A stretch of 60,939 bases of DNA, from positions 1-60,939 of the forward strand of contig JAEOSL010000009.1 in NCBI GenBank assembly GCA_016840385.1, given 5' to 3'. Below, in pieces: positions 26,645 to 36,420 of the stretch; position 1 is the first letter of the stretch, and every line of letters begins with the position of its first letter. Below the pieces are notes generated by a model that was not told the DNA's origin, ran no database searches, and was given only the letters and a program-made list of their open reading frames with translations. Source of the stretch: Candidatus Thorarchaeota archaeon (lineage in GTDB: Archaea; Asgardarchaeota; Thorarchaeia; Thorarchaeales; Thorarchaeaceae). The position numbers were made by a program, and so were the translations under genes.

Positions 26645-27322
26645 ATGGCACAACCAATCATTCAAGTTCAAGAAGCCAACAAAGAGTTTGGCAAAGGGAA
26701 GAATACTGTTGCAGCTCTCAAAGATGTCAATCTTGAGATCAACGCAGGAGAATTTGTAGCAATCGTAGGTCCAAGTGGCTGTGGTAAGAGTACACTACTG
26801 CATGTCATGGCTGGTCTAGAACAACCAACTGCAGGCAGGATTCTCCTTGATGGTGTTGATGTCACACTCATTAGTGAGAGAGACCTTCCAAAGGTCAGAA
26901 TGCAGAAGGTTGGATTCGTATTCCAAGCATTCCTGCTAATTGAGGACCTGACAGCTTTTGAGAATGTACAATCAGTTCTCTGGCCAAGTGTCGATCACAC
27001 AAAGGAGAAGCAAGAGGAGAAGGCTCTTGAAGTCCTTAGAGAGGTCGATATGCTTGAACGCCGAGACCACTTTCCACGACAGATGAGTGGTGGCGAACAG
27101 CAACGTATCGCTATTGCCAGAGCTCTGGTGAATGATCCGCCAATTCTATTTTGTGATGAACCCACCGGTAACTTGGATTCCAAGACTGGAGAGAACATCA
27201 TGAAGATTATCGCTCAACTCAATCGTGAGAAAAACATGACCGTAGTTCTAGTCACTCACAATGAGGATCTGGTGAAATTTGCTAAGAGGACACTCCGGAT
27301 GAAGGACGGAGTTCTCAGGTAG
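26645..27322 (+). CDS. ABC transporter ATPase, MacB/LolD-like
   Basis: A 225-residue ATPase with Walker [11 protein letters not shown]-loop [13 protein letters not shown], signature MSGGEQQR, Walker [17 protein letters not shown] and the switch His in LVTHNEDL. These are hallmarks of the MacB/LolD/FtsE group. It pairs with the adjacent small permease and overlaps closely with the following helical gene, so all three are likely one operon. Confidence 0.93.
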   Translation: MAQPIIQVQEANKEFGKGKNTVAALKDVNLEINAGEFVAIVGPSGCGKSTLLHVMAGLEQPTAGRILLDGVDVTLISERDLPKVRMQKVGFVFQAFLLIEDLTAFENVQSVLWPSVDHTKEKQEEKALEVLREVDMLERRDHFPRQMSGGEQQRIAIARALVNDPPILFCDEPTGNLDSKTGENIMKIIAQLNREKNMTVVLVTHNEDLVKFAKRTLRMKDGVLR

Positions 27323-27324
27323 TT

Positions 27325-28167
27325 GTGAGTAACATGCAGCCGATGGATTGCGATAAGCATGAAAAGGCGGCTGAAAAACTTGCAAAAGATGGAAAGAACC
27401 TTGAAGCCACCAAGCTGTTTCAACAAGCAGCTAAATGTTGGACTAGATGGGAGTCTTTCTCCAAAGCAGCTCAGGCATATGAACGAGCATATGAGCATGG
27501 AATGCTAGCTTGCGAATATGCCGAAGCTGCTCTCATGATGACTGCTGCAGGTGCATCTTGGATTAAACATGGAGAACATGAAAAATTCGAGATAGATTGC
27601 CAAATTGCTGCTGAAGCATATGTTTCGGCTGCGGGTGCTGAAAAGGACCCACTTCTATTGTTGGATGGAGCTTATTGTGCAATAACAGGAGGCAACATTG
27701 ACATGGCACGCTCCCTGATACATGCAGTCATTGAAACTACAAAGGGAGAAGTAACTGGGTTAATCGATTTGGCTTTGATGCTTACAGAGTATCGTTTTGG
27801 CGATGCTCACAAAATGATCGAGTCCATTCTTGCAGATGAACTGGATAGAGAACATCTTGGCAAAATCAGACGATCATTCGAATTAGTGCTTGCAGGTTTC
27901 ATAAGAACTTCACTTGAATCAGAGGCGGCCATAACACTGGCAAGTCTGGAAGAGAGTACGGGTCTCACAAGAAAGAGTTTGAAACGGACTGTTTCTAGTG
28001 CAATTGAAAAAGGATACATCCCTGCATATTACGATGAAGAAACAGATGAACTTGTGATTGATAGCGATAGATTCGATGTAGATGCTCTAGAGGCAAGAAA
28101 AGGACCTATTCTAAGCAGAGATCTCGAGGACCCGGGAGCATGGGACATGGAACTTGATGATGATTGA
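27325..28167 (+). CDS. Alpha-helical TPR/SNAP-like protein with C-terminal winged helix
   Basis: A 280-residue protein from a GTG one codon after the ABC ATPase stop. The first 170 residues are helical repeats with TPR/SNAP-like periodicity ([20 protein letters not shown], then [13 protein letters not shown]). The last 80 residues form a winged-helix-like unit ([20 protein letters not shown] and a beta wing with [10 protein letters not shown]). Helical repeats followed by a winged helix is the architecture of PCI-domain proteins, so a PCI-like fold is a plausible but unproven reading. Coupled to the ABC ATPase by context. Confidence 0.6.
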   Translation: MSNMQPMDCDKHEKAAEKLAKDGKNLEATKLFQQAAKCWTRWESFSKAAQAYERAYEHGMLACEYAEAALMMTAAGASWIKHGEHEKFEIDCQIAAEAYVSAAGAEKDPLLLLDGAYCAITGGNIDMARSLIHAVIETTKGEVTGLIDLALMLTEYRFGDAHKMIESILADELDREHLGKIRRSFELVLAGFIRTSLESEAAITLASLEESTGLTRKSLKRTVSSAIEKGYIPAYYDEETDELVIDSDRFDVDALEARKGPILSRDLEDPGAWDMELDDD

Positions 28168-28266
28168 CTCAAAAAATCAAGTGCATCCCCTAGAAAACGT
28201 TTTATTGACCATTGCAGACAGTCACAACTGCCCGCCCGCAATCCGTAATACGCTATGGTGAATCTT

Positions 28267-28482
28267 ATGTCAGAAGGGCTGAAATGGTTTCAATGTCCAG
28301 TGTGTAAGGAATCAATACATTGGAAGCTACCCGAGGACGATTTGAAGAAAGTCAAGAGATTTCCAGCACCAATAGTGATTCACCATAAAGATCACTACCT
28401 GATTTGTTATCTAGATAGTCATTATCAGCTGGCTGATACTGAGATAGCAACTTCTTTTGTTGAAGGAAAATCCAAAGATTGA
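28267..28482 (+). CDS. Small CxxC protein, unknown function
   Basis: A 71-residue protein with one CPVC pair near the N-terminus and a later His-His and Cys, which could bind a metal, though only half of a classical zinc ribbon is visible. It follows an unrelated gene by 100 bases and faces a convergent helical protein. I recognise no family. Confidence 0.5.
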   Translation: MSEGLKWFQCPVCKESIHWKLPEDDLKKVKRFPAPIVIHHKDHYLICYLDSHYQLADTEIATSFVEGKSKD

Positions 28483-28497
28483 TGAAACACGTTCTAT

Positions 28498-29052
28498 CTA
28501 TTCTATCCCGTTGTCCATTGCCCATTCTAGTACTCTAGAGGCTTGCGCACTTGCCATTCCCCAAGACCTGAGATTTAGAACGAGGTTACGTATTCCTGTA
28601 ATCCAATCTTCCAATAGGTCCTTGATTCGTAGTTTGATTGTATGATCCTCAGTGTCTCTGTACACTGGTAGTATCTTATCGACAAGACTCTGGGAGAGAA
28701 CCAGAATTGTTTCAAGTCTGGCTATCCACTCTTCTCGCGGTAGGCCAGATAGAGTCTGTGCTACAGATAGATGATAATCATATTGGGCAGTATAGTATCG
28801 CAAGCGCCATGAGAGAAATTCAATGAAAACTGTCTTGTGGGCCGTAGAAGGTGCAGTCTTGATCAATAGACTTAGGAAGCGTTGGGTCATTTCATCAGCT
28901 GACTGGCTTGCATCATAGTAAAGAGCCATTGCCTTCTGGTATTCTTCTCCAACTAGATGTTCATTTGCACTGCTTACCGCACTCTTGAAACGAGTGAGAA
29001 GCGCTCGAGTAGAATCACCATCAACTTCTTCCAAACCAGTTTTCACCTCCAC
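28498..29052 (-). CDS. All-helical protein, unknown function
   Basis: A 184-residue soluble, almost entirely helical protein from a GTG start. Its Trp/Arg-rich stretches (FLSWRLRYYTAQYDYHLS, EDWITGIRNLVLNLRSWGM) suggest a helical bundle. No catalytic motif or known domain was recognised. It is flanked by a convergent small CxxC gene and, upstream, an UPF0282 gene on the same strand. Confidence 0.55.
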   Translation of the reverse strand: MEVKTGLEEVDGDSTRALLTRFKSAVSSANEHLVGEEYQKAMALYYDASQSADEMTQRFLSLLIKTAPSTAHKTVFIEFLSWRLRYYTAQYDYHLSVAQTLSGLPREEWIARLETILVLSQSLVDKILPVYRDTEDHTIKLRIKDLLEDWITGIRNLVLNLRSWGMASAQASRVLEWAMDNGIE

Positions 29053-29180
29053 TACTTGCTACGAAGAAACCATCAAACAATCGTCGCACGATTTTGATTA
29101 TTTGATAATTCTATCTATCACTCAGACGATATTCTTGACTTTTGTTTCAATATGATGTTTTGTGGTCTCTATTGAACATG

Positions 29181-30155
29181 TCAGAAAGGAGGGGTATTTT
29201 GTATCTTGTATTCTTCTGATGCATGCGTCCAATTCAGGAACTCATCACTTGGAGGATGGTCGTGATAGAGCTGTTTTCTATCAGATTCCAGGCACTGTTC
29301 CTCCTTTCCAGCCAACTCAGCCATTGTTAATAGAGAATTTCCAGACTCCATACTTACATTGAGAACGGGTTTGACCCATTCACTCCAATTATCGCCTCGC
29401 ATGTTGTGATGATCAACAACAAGGGTAGGAATCGATACTGCAAGATTTGACAAACAGAACATTGCTGATTGGATTTCTCCCTTACTAATTTGGGAAAGGT
29501 ATAATGGAGGACCCCCGATTATTGCAAGTTCAGGTTCTATTTTGAGAATATATGATAGGGATTCTTTTGATATAGGACCCTGAATATCTGGTGCGAAGAG
29601 AAATCGCGTACCTGAGTGCTCAATTATGGTGGAAAGGACAAATCCGAGTTTACTACCATTTGGTCCATGGGGGAGAGGATGAGAGTATGTAATTGTCGTA
29701 TCTCCGAAGTTTAAGCTTCTGCCATCAACCCACTGTATCTCTTCAGCGAGTGGTTTGACATCTTTCAGAAAATAATAAGCTCGACGTCGCTGTGAAGGAT
29801 TAATATTCTCCCGGTTATCTTTTGCATAGATTATTTTTCCAGTGACCAGTTCTTTTCGCTCATCACTAGTACTTAGGTTATACAGAGAGTTGTGAAATCC
29901 TGGGCGAATATGATCATAGTGATAGTGTGAGATGGACAGTATAGAAGCTTCCTTCGTGTATGCATGAATTTCATCAAGAGCTGTTCGGAGGGCCTGGTAC
30001 TCTAGTGGATGCGGCTCAAGACCGTATCTCTTTGCAAGTGCTGCAGATGGATCTAGTAAAATCGAGATGTCAGGAGTTCTTACCATTGTGCAAAGAGACC
30101 TTACACCTAAACTCTCTGCGGCTATTGGTATTATTTCGATTTCATTGAGATGCAT
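29181..30155 (-). CDS. UPF0282 family metallo-beta-lactamase-fold protein
   Basis: A 324-residue archaeal MBL-fold hydrolase. The N-terminal SLGVRSLCTMVRTPD and LLDPSAALAKRYGLEPHPLE, then SISHYHYDHIRPG (the HxHxDH metal site), and DIQGP and DHHNMRGD downstream are UPF0282 signatures. The substrate is not known. The start overlaps the end of the Nudix gene by 14 bases, so the two are cotranscribed. Confidence 0.88.
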   Translation of the reverse strand: MHLNEIEIIPIAAESLGVRSLCTMVRTPDISILLDPSAALAKRYGLEPHPLEYQALRTALDEIHAYTKEASILSISHYHYDHIRPGFHNSLYNLSTSDERKELVTGKIIYAKDNRENINPSQRRRAYYFLKDVKPLAEEIQWVDGRSLNFGDTTITYSHPLPHGPNGSKLGFVLSTIIEHSGTRFLFAPDIQGPISKESLSYILKIEPELAIIGGPPLYLSQISKGEIQSAMFCLSNLAVSIPTLVVDHHNMRGDNWSEWVKPVLNVSMESGNSLLTMAELAGKEEQCLESDRKQLYHDHPPSDEFLNWTHASEEYKIQNTPPF

Positions 30156-30654
30156 TATCTGGCTCCCTATAGTATACTAGGTGGTATCCTTTATCATCAT
30201 GTTGCAATTCAACTTCATGAACGGAGGGTTTCTCATTTGCCTCCAAAAATCGTTGAAACATCTCATAGTCAGACGGCAAGAATAGATTCTTCTTCTCGTG
30301 AATTTCATCCAAAGAAAATAGTCCAAGGTCTCCCTCACGATGGTTCTGTGAAAAATCACTAATCGTGGCATGACCAATAAAGATTAGAAATTGGGAGAGA
30401 AGGTTTCCTTCAGCATCAACGAGTCGCTCTGATACAAGACCACGATAATTATAATCGTCGACATTTTGTGCTCCTGTTTCTTCCATAACCTCTCGAATGG
30501 CAGCCTCTGTGATATGTTCACCAACCTTGACTTTCCCACCAACCATACTCCAAAGTCCTTCATATGGAGGATTCTTTCGTTGGATGAAGAGGTAGCGATT
30601 CTGGCAGGAGAGTATAGTAATGACTATTGGTACTATCTTTGACATTGGCAACAC
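30142..30654 (-). CDS. Nudix hydrolase
   Basis: A 170-residue Nudix protein. The Nudix box runs GGKVKVGEHITEAAIREVMEETGA, with the conserved Gly, Glu and REVMEE residues in place. The substrate-binding upstream strand (YLFIQRKNPPYEGLWSM) resembles NTP/ADP-sugar or 8-oxo-dGTP type enzymes but the exact substrate cannot be read. A second in-frame Met at 30645 is possible. It heads the operon with UPF0282. Confidence 0.9.
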   Translation of the reverse strand: MLPMSKIVPIVITILSCQNRYLFIQRKNPPYEGLWSMVGGKVKVGEHITEAAIREVMEETGAQNVDDYNYRGLVSERLVDAEGNLLSQFLIFIGHATISDFSQNHREGDLGLFSLDEIHEKKNLFLPSDYEMFQRFLEANEKPSVHEVELQHDDKGYHLVYYREPDNASQ

Positions 30655-30751
30655 CTGTGATATCGACTATTCTCTCCATGATGATTCTCTGCTTTAAACT
30701 CTAAGGCCAACATTCATAGGATGCTCAGTAGAATGAAAGATGGGTATTTGA

Positions 30752-32215
30752 TTGTCGGACCTATTGCCTGATTCTATCAGAGCGCAAGTGCTTGCTAGGA
30801 TTACTCCGAGTCAGGAAGAGATAGACCTACAAACCAGAATTATTGAGCAACTAAGTGAAACATTACTTAGCAAAGGTGAAACAACAGATTTTCAATATTC
30901 ATTTATCTCTGCAGAAGGGTCGACTGGAAAGAAACAAACACAGCTCAAAGGTGCTGCAGATATCGACCTATTCGTAGCATTGAAACCTGAATGTTACCCA
31001 GATCGAAATACTCTCAATGACCTCATGGAACGTCTTGTTTCCGAATGGTTCGAACCAGCAGTAAAGAATCTCAAAGTCACAGATGTACAGAGGGCATTCT
31101 CGCAGCACCCATTTCTATCTCTAAGAATGGATGGAATAGATGTTGACATTCTTGGTTGCTTTGACATTGATGCAAATACTCTCGCAGAAGATGGACCAAT
31201 AACCGCTGTAGATAGAACGGTGCATCACACCTCATATGTTGCAAACCAAATGACGGAGAAGAAAAGAGAGGATGCAAGGATTCTGAAATCATTTGTACGG
31301 GCATGCCATGCATATGGTGATACCTGTGCAGTAGGGAGAATGGGACTTACAGGAGTCACATTGGAATTAATAGTTCTAATCAAATCCAATCTGAAATCAG
31401 CATTTAATGCACTTAGAAACTTAGATTCGGAACCAATTGATCCGCAAGCTCGTACTCTGGAGGACCTTAGAAAGATCCCTTCATTTCGTGATGACCAATT
31501 ATTCCTGATCGACCCAACGGATAACAGAAGAAATATGGCATCAAGTTTCAGTCCCAGGTCATATAGATGGGTACAATACAAAATTGATAGACTGAGAGAA
31601 GATTTGGTGAACAAAGATAACAAAACAATAATCGATTCCGTTATAGAATCACCAATTCCAAGTAGCAATCTACCAGCATGGATTGACAAACATACTATTG
31701 TTCAAGAGTTCCAATCAATGGGTAAGGTGCACTATACCATACTTCGTGATAAGCTGCACAAGCTTGCTAGAAAAGCAACATTAGAAATGAGCTTGGAAAG
31801 AACAGGAGAACCTCGTTTTTGGGAGATTCTAACTGAAGTTCATTTTGAAAACGACAGATATGCACTTGGAATGCTTGTAGAATCCCCGATCATATCCAAT
31901 ACATTTGACAGAAAAGGACCCCCAATAGCACTGAAGGATGCTGCTGCAAAATTCCGAGAAGCTCATTCCGATACGGTCTTTGAGTTAGATGGTTTTCTCT
32001 TTATCAGAGAGAACCGAGAGTGGATCAATGCCTTAGAATTGTTCATGAATATTATAGATAATAATCCCATTGATGGACTGGAGATTCAGGCTAATAAAAC
32101 GAAACTAAGCAACCAGATACTACATGTACTCCATGATTTGGTCCTTCCAATTGAACCAGAGTTCAAAGAGCGAATAACAAGAGTTAAGGATGAAGAGAAG
32201 AACTCTTCATCGTGA
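30752..32215 (+). CDS. cca: Archaeal CCA-adding enzyme (tRNA nucleotidyltransferase)
   Basis: Class I CCA-adding enzyme, which adds or repairs the 3' CCA of tRNA. In the 487 residues the nucleotidyltransferase core shows AEGSTGKKQTQLKGAADIDL (GS and DxD catalytic Asp pair) followed by DVDILGCFDID, and downstream the long archaeal helical and tail domains. A TTG start at 30752 gives a normal length. Its stop codon overlaps the start of the deacetylase gene by four bases, so the two are translationally coupled. Confidence 0.95.
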   Translation: MSDLLPDSIRAQVLARITPSQEEIDLQTRIIEQLSETLLSKGETTDFQYSFISAEGSTGKKQTQLKGAADIDLFVALKPECYPDRNTLNDLMERLVSEWFEPAVKNLKVTDVQRAFSQHPFLSLRMDGIDVDILGCFDIDANTLAEDGPITAVDRTVHHTSYVANQMTEKKREDARILKSFVRACHAYGDTCAVGRMGLTGVTLELIVLIKSNLKSAFNALRNLDSEPIDPQARTLEDLRKIPSFRDDQLFLIDPTDNRRNMASSFSPRSYRWVQYKIDRLREDLVNKDNKTIIDSVIESPIPSSNLPAWIDKHTIVQEFQSMGKVHYTILRDKLHKLARKATLEMSLERTGEPRFWEILTEVHFENDRYALGMLVESPIISNTFDRKGPPIALKDAAAKFREAHSDTVFELDGFLFIRENREWINALELFMNIIDNNPIDGLEIQANKTKLSNQILHVLHDLVLPIEPEFKERITRVKDEEKNSSS

Positions 32216-33300
32216 TTCCCTTGGTAAAGGATAAGATTGCGTTCATTTCACATCCGAAAGCTAGTTTACATCGGATGCCATTTCCTAAACCTCATCTCGA
32301 GTCCTTCGAGAATCCTCTACGTTATCAGATGGCAGAGAGGTATCTTGAACAGAGTGGGATACTTTCAGAATTGGTCAGAGTGAAAGCACCAAGGGCCACA
32401 TTGAAAGATCCACTGCTTGTACACTCTCCATATCTTGTTGATACGGTAGAATTGATGTCAGAGATAGGTAGTGGCCAACTTGGAGAGGCAGCATATGCAA
32501 GTCCAGACCTAATCCGTACTGCACTTCTCACTGTAGGTGGATCAATGAAGGGAGTGGATATGGTTCTATCTGGAGATGTGAACCATGCATTCGTTTTGAT
32601 GAGACCTCCCGGACATCATGCTACAACATCAAATCCAATGGGATTGTGTTATTTCAACAATGTAGCCATAGCTACCAAACATGCCCTTCAGGATGAAACT
32701 ATTCAACGAGTATCAATCATTGATTTTGACGACCATCATGGTAATGGAACGTCAGAAATCTTCTACACCCATCCTGATGTTCAGTATATCTCATTTCACG
32801 AATACGACTTTGAGAATTTTGGGCTTGGACATTATGATGAGTTGGGATATGGTGAAGGAAAGGGTACAAACATCAATATCCCATTGTTAGAGACCTCACC
32901 AGATGTATCCTATGAATCAGCAATTGATAGAATCATGCTACCTGCATTGAAATCGTTCAAACCAGATCTGATTATGGTTTCAGCTGGATATGATGCACAC
33001 TATGCAGACCCTGTCGGAAACATGGATATTGATTCGAGAACATATTGGAGATTTGGTAGTGAGATTGGAAAATCTGTCAAAACCACAAATGCCAGAGGTT
33101 CAGTATGGGTTTTGGAAGGGGGTTACAATCCCTTCGCGATTGGACCATCAATTCAGGCAAGTCTTGAAGGATTAGCGGGAAACACACCACCAGTTCTAGA
33201 AGACCAAATCGAGAGAGAAGTTAACAAACTCATTGTAGATTCAAATGATGAGATAATTGGAAAAGTTCTGGAAACCATCAAACCATTCTTGAAGAAATAG
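32212..33300 (+). CDS. Histone deacetylase / acetylpolyamine amidohydrolase family protein
   Basis: A 362-residue zinc-dependent deacetylase. Zinc and catalytic residues are visible: RPPGHHA with His135 and His136, DFDDHHGNGT with Asp173 and His175, SAGYDAH with Asp261, and a late EGGYN loop. The fold is the class II/AcuC type. Targets could be acetylated histones, Alba or polyamines; the sequence does not decide. It starts with GTG in a GTGA overlap with cca. Confidence 0.92.
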   Translation: MIPLVKDKIAFISHPKASLHRMPFPKPHLESFENPLRYQMAERYLEQSGILSELVRVKAPRATLKDPLLVHSPYLVDTVELMSEIGSGQLGEAAYASPDLIRTALLTVGGSMKGVDMVLSGDVNHAFVLMRPPGHHATTSNPMGLCYFNNVAIATKHALQDETIQRVSIIDFDDHHGNGTSEIFYTHPDVQYISFHEYDFENFGLGHYDELGYGEGKGTNINIPLLETSPDVSYESAIDRIMLPALKSFKPDLIMVSAGYDAHYADPVGNMDIDSRTYWRFGSEIGKSVKTTNARGSVWVLEGGYNPFAIGPSIQASLEGLAGNTPPVLEDQIEREVNKLIVDSNDEIIGKVLETIKPFLKK

Positions 33301-33379
33301 GCAATTCTTGCGTAGCATCCACAACGTTTTAAGGATACCAGCCCAGCGAGCTGATAATCAGTCATGGTGGAACTGAAAA

Positions 33380-33673
33380 TTGGCAAAGAAAAGAAAATCT
33401 GGTGGCCGCAGCAAAGGCGGACACGGTAGAAGCAAGAGTGTACAATGTACCAAATGTGGTCGAATGGTACCCTCTGACAAAGCGAAGAAATATACCAAGA
33501 GGGTTTCATCTGTTGATCCCCAATTGGCAAGAGAACTTAGAGCGAGTGGTAGCTACATTCAGACTCGTAGAGTCACAGCATACTATTGTGTGAGTTGTGC
33601 TGTACACTCTGGCAAGGTACAAATCAGACAAGGATCTGAGAGAAAGACTGTACCTAGTCGTCGTCGATATTAA
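33380..33673 (+). CDS. rps26e: Ribosomal protein eS26
   Basis: A 97-residue small-subunit protein. It has the basic N-terminus, CTKCGRMVPSDKA, then the second pair in YYCVSCAVHSGKV, which forms the eS26 zinc site. eS26 is shared by eukaryotes, TACK and Asgard archaea but absent in most Euryarchaeota, so it informs the placement of the organism. A TTG start has a GGTGG site before it. Confidence 0.94.
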   Translation: MAKKRKSGGRSKGGHGRSKSVQCTKCGRMVPSDKAKKYTKRVSSVDPQLARELRASGSYIQTRRVTAYYCVSCAVHSGKVQIRQGSERKTVPSRRRY

Positions 33674-33751
33674 CTGAAACTCAGCATGTTCGCTCTCAAG
33701 GTCCAAATCAAGAGACCAAACGTTTGAACCCTTACCTAGATGGTATGCCAA

Positions 33752-34339
33752 ATGCCACATTCCACAAAGTTACGATTCATCCAGATTCTCCCTGATGTTT
33801 CAGCATCGGGAGATTTCATTTTGAAAGACCTACCAGGGTCTGGAAAGCGTATCGATGTACTATGTCGAGTTCTCTCATCAAGTTTTGAGTGGGGACCAAA
33901 TACGTGGATGAAAGAACAAATCGAAGTGGTTGCAGTTATCGGGAACTCTGTAATCTTACGTTTTCGATTGCCTGAAGATCTACCTTCAGGAGAGAAAGCT
34001 TGGGCGCAAGTTCTCAAAGAGTCCCTCAAAGGAAACCCACCAGACTATGTACATGTATCTGAAGGAAATCTGGAAAATGTAATCAGAGAGTTCAATGATT
34101 CCGCATCGTCCAATCTTTGGTTGCTTCACGAAGAAGGAGAAGAACTTAGTTTACAAGAAATAGCTAGTTCAGGAAGCGACAACAGTTTTATGCTCGGAGA
34201 CCATAGAGGCTTTAATTCCCAAACTGAGGAACTGATTTCAAAATTTGCCCTGCGAAAGGTTTCTTTGGGGGATATCAGCTATCTAAGCAGCCACTGTGTA
34301 GCTCGTATCATATCGGAGTTTGAAAGGAAGGACAAATGA
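33752..34339 (+). CDS. trmY: tRNA (pseudouridine(54)-N1)-methyltransferase TrmY
   Basis: An SPOUT-class methyltransferase that makes m1-pseudouridine at tRNA position 54. About 195 residues with KDLPGSGKRIDVLCRVLSSS near the N-terminus, WLLHEEGE and FMLGDHRGFNSQTEELI, the TrmY SAM-binding knot, then VSLGDISYLSSHCVARI. I chose the ATG at 33752; an in-frame upstream ATG at 33740 adds four residues. It is coupled to the PadR-like gene by an ATGA overlap. Confidence 0.9.
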   Translation: MPHSTKLRFIQILPDVSASGDFILKDLPGSGKRIDVLCRVLSSSFEWGPNTWMKEQIEVVAVIGNSVILRFRLPEDLPSGEKAWAQVLKESLKGNPPDYVHVSEGNLENVIREFNDSASSNLWLLHEEGEELSLQEIASSGSDNSFMLGDHRGFNSQTEELISKFALRKVSLGDISYLSSHCVARIISEFERKDK

Positions 34340-34683
34340 TGTCAGACGTTGAAGACGGTCAACCAAAAGCCATGAACAGACTTGTGAACAAGCTGACCAA
34401 AGAAATGCTCTGGATGTACATTCTCAGACTTCTGCAGGAGCGTCCTCACTACGGATACGAAATCAAGCAGTTGATTCAAGATAGATTCGGATTTTCACCA
34501 GCTACGGTAAGCGGTTATGCCATCATTTACAGACTCATCAAAGATGGACTCATTGAGGAACAGCGCACTAGTGACTCCCCAAGAAAATACTATGCTATTA
34601 CGGATAAGGGCGATAGCGCTATGTCTGAAGCAAAACAGTTCCTTACAAAAACCGTGAATCTAGTATTTGATAAAACTGGATAG
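34336..34683 (+). CDS. PadR-family transcription regulator
   Basis: A 115-residue winged-helix regulator with the PadR core: MLWMYILRLLQERPHYGYEI, then SPATVSGYAIIYRLIKDGLI and a wing RKYYAITDKG. It has no large C-terminal effector domain, so it is a minimal PadR. It is translationally coupled to trmY and faces the convergent PfkB-like gene 8 bases away. Confidence 0.9.
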   Translation: MMSDVEDGQPKAMNRLVNKLTKEMLWMYILRLLQERPHYGYEIKQLIQDRFGFSPATVSGYAIIYRLIKDGLIEEQRTSDSPRKYYAITDKGDSAMSEAKQFLTKTVNLVFDKTG

Positions 34684-34691
34684 TTTCTACA

Positions 34692-35606
34692 TTATCGTGT
34701 TTCGATATCAAGTGCGATCGTATTTGCTTTTTCTAGAACTTCAGTAGGATTCAGATTAATATCAGGTCTAATATCTGGATCCAAAAATGTAACTACAGAT
34801 GTACCGAGTGCAGCACAGCTAGAGGGTATGTAGTCGTTTAGTAATCCAAAAGCAAACCCACCTAGAAATGCAGAACTCACATCCATAAGTTCACACACTT
34901 TTGATGATTGAGAAGGTATGATACTGAATTTCTTACCATCAAAAAGAAGACTACCTTGTGAATCAAGGGCTATTACACAATGATCTGCTATTGAATCCAC
35001 AATGATCTCAGCTGCAACAAAGGGATCTGATTCTCCAGTTATTAGAAAGGCGTCCCGCTCACTAGGAATTATGTAATCAATGAATGAACGAGTTTTGCTT
35101 GCTACATATAATTCAGAGATTACGGATAGTTTACGATTCTCATCTACGGTACGAAGTTGGGGGTCAAGTAGAATCACTGCATCAGATGAATTACATATCC
35201 ATTCAACCAGTTCTGCATCAATCTCCTGTAGTAAAGGGCACAGGGCAATGATTTTTGCGGACAAGAATTCCTCAGGGATTTCACGGATTCCAATAGACTT
35301 TGGGACACCAAGAACACTGGATATCACTGGTTCCTGATCATCATAACATTCAATTTCGAAACCCCCGGTTTCTGGAGAGTCGATTGCAAAGTATTCGGGG
35401 ATACCGTATCTATTGATATCATTGACAAACAGTGTTTTAAATTCAGAACTAATCGAACCTATGAAAACCATGTTCTCTATTCCGAGTTTTGAAGCAGTGA
35501 GTGCAGTAGTTAAAGCCGGTCCAGCTAGTGTGCGGCTAGCTCTTTTCACCGAATTATGTGTTATCCAATCGAAAGATGGACAACCAATTACTGCTAAATC
35601 ATACAT
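34692..35606 (-). CDS. Degenerate PfkB-family (ribokinase-fold) protein
   Basis: About 304 residues with a ribokinase-like start (DLAVIGCPSFDWIT) and middle, and a C-terminal DVSSAFLGGFAFG where active kinases have DTTGAGDAFxxGF. The catalytic Asp of GAGD is replaced by Ser, so ATP-dependent sugar phosphorylation is unlikely. It may be a pseudokinase, a binding protein or an enzyme with another mechanism. The start overlaps closely with the upstream phosphatidyltransferase (4-base gap), so both belong to one operon. Confidence 0.75.
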   Translation of the reverse strand: MYDLAVIGCPSFDWITHNSVKRASRTLAGPALTTALTASKLGIENMVFIGSISSEFKTLFVNDINRYGIPEYFAIDSPETGGFEIECYDDQEPVISSVLGVPKSIGIREIPEEFLSAKIIALCPLLQEIDAELVEWICNSSDAVILLDPQLRTVDENRKLSVISELYVASKTRSFIDYIIPSERDAFLITGESDPFVAAEIIVDSIADHCVIALDSQGSLLFDGKKFSIIPSQSSKVCELMDVSSAFLGGFAFGLLNDYIPSSCAALGTSVVTFLDPDIRPDINLNPTEVLEKANTIALDIETR

Positions 35607-35610
35607 CCAG

Positions 35611-36327
35611 CTAAACACCCTGTTCTGATGCTAAAATGATTTTGTGAGCGTACAAGAGTCTCTGTGCAACTGTGATGTGCGAAAGGACTCCAACTATGAC
35701 AATACATAGAGTAAGTATGTTGGTTATGTCTAATGCAACAAAGATGTCCATGAGAAATGGAATATAGCCAAGAGCATCCATCCAGATGTTTGTAGTTGGT
35801 AGGGCTAGCAGAAGAATGCCAGATATCTGCAGAATCAGCTTTTCTTGTCGTTCTGCAATTCCAACAGTGCAACTCTCCATTCCACCAACAGACTCAGCTT
35901 TAGCACGACTGAAACTCGCCATAATCATTCCGAACAGTGTGAAGAATCCCCAGAACCAAGGAATGAAACTATCACCTGCAGTATAAGGCCACCATGTAAT
36001 TGCCACTGCACCTACGGGTCCCATCATTAGACCAAGCATGAAGAGATATTCTGCATATCTATCAAGAGTGTGGTCAAAGGTAGCGCCAAACTTTGATCCA
36101 AGTCCTGCGGCTCGTGCAACAGCACCATCAAACATATCCAAAACAACAGTGAGTATCAGAAAAGCCAAACCTAGTAAGAGGTCTCCAGTGAAAAATATCC
36201 AAGCGGTGATAAGAGCCACAACTACAGTTAGTCCAGTAATCATGTTGGGAGTGATTCCAGTTTTTGCAATAGCACCTCCAACCGGCATCATTACACGCTG
36301 ATATCTTTCTCTAAGGCTTCCTAGCAT
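35611..36327 (-). CDS. CDP-alcohol phosphatidyltransferase family protein
   Basis: A 238-residue membrane enzyme with the complete family motif DGAVARAAGLGSKFGATFDHTLD (DGxxAR-x8-G-x3-D-x3-D) and six hydrophobic helices. In archaea such enzymes join CDP-archaeol with an alcohol head group: serine, glycerol or inositol phosphate. The ino1 gene in this window makes archaetidylinositol phosphate synthase a plausible role; this is inference. It is operonic with the degenerate PfkB protein. Confidence 0.9.
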   Translation of the reverse strand: MLGSLRERYQRVMMPVGGAIAKTGITPNMITGLTVVVALITAWIFFTGDLLLGLAFLILTVVLDMFDGAVARAAGLGSKFGATFDHTLDRYAEYLFMLGLMMGPVGAVAITWWPYTAGDSFIPWFWGFFTLFGMIMASFSRAKAESVGGMESCTVGIAERQEKLILQISGILLLALPTTNIWMDALGYIPFLMDIFVALDITNILTLCIVIVGVLSHITVAQRLLYAHKIILASEQGV

Positions 36328-36420
36328 GGTTCAGAACTCCAGACCTGTAGATTCGCGTCGCCGAAAGGTGACGTGTTAATAAACGTGTTGAGGACTTTGC
36401 TTTTGGATAGAAATTGAGCT

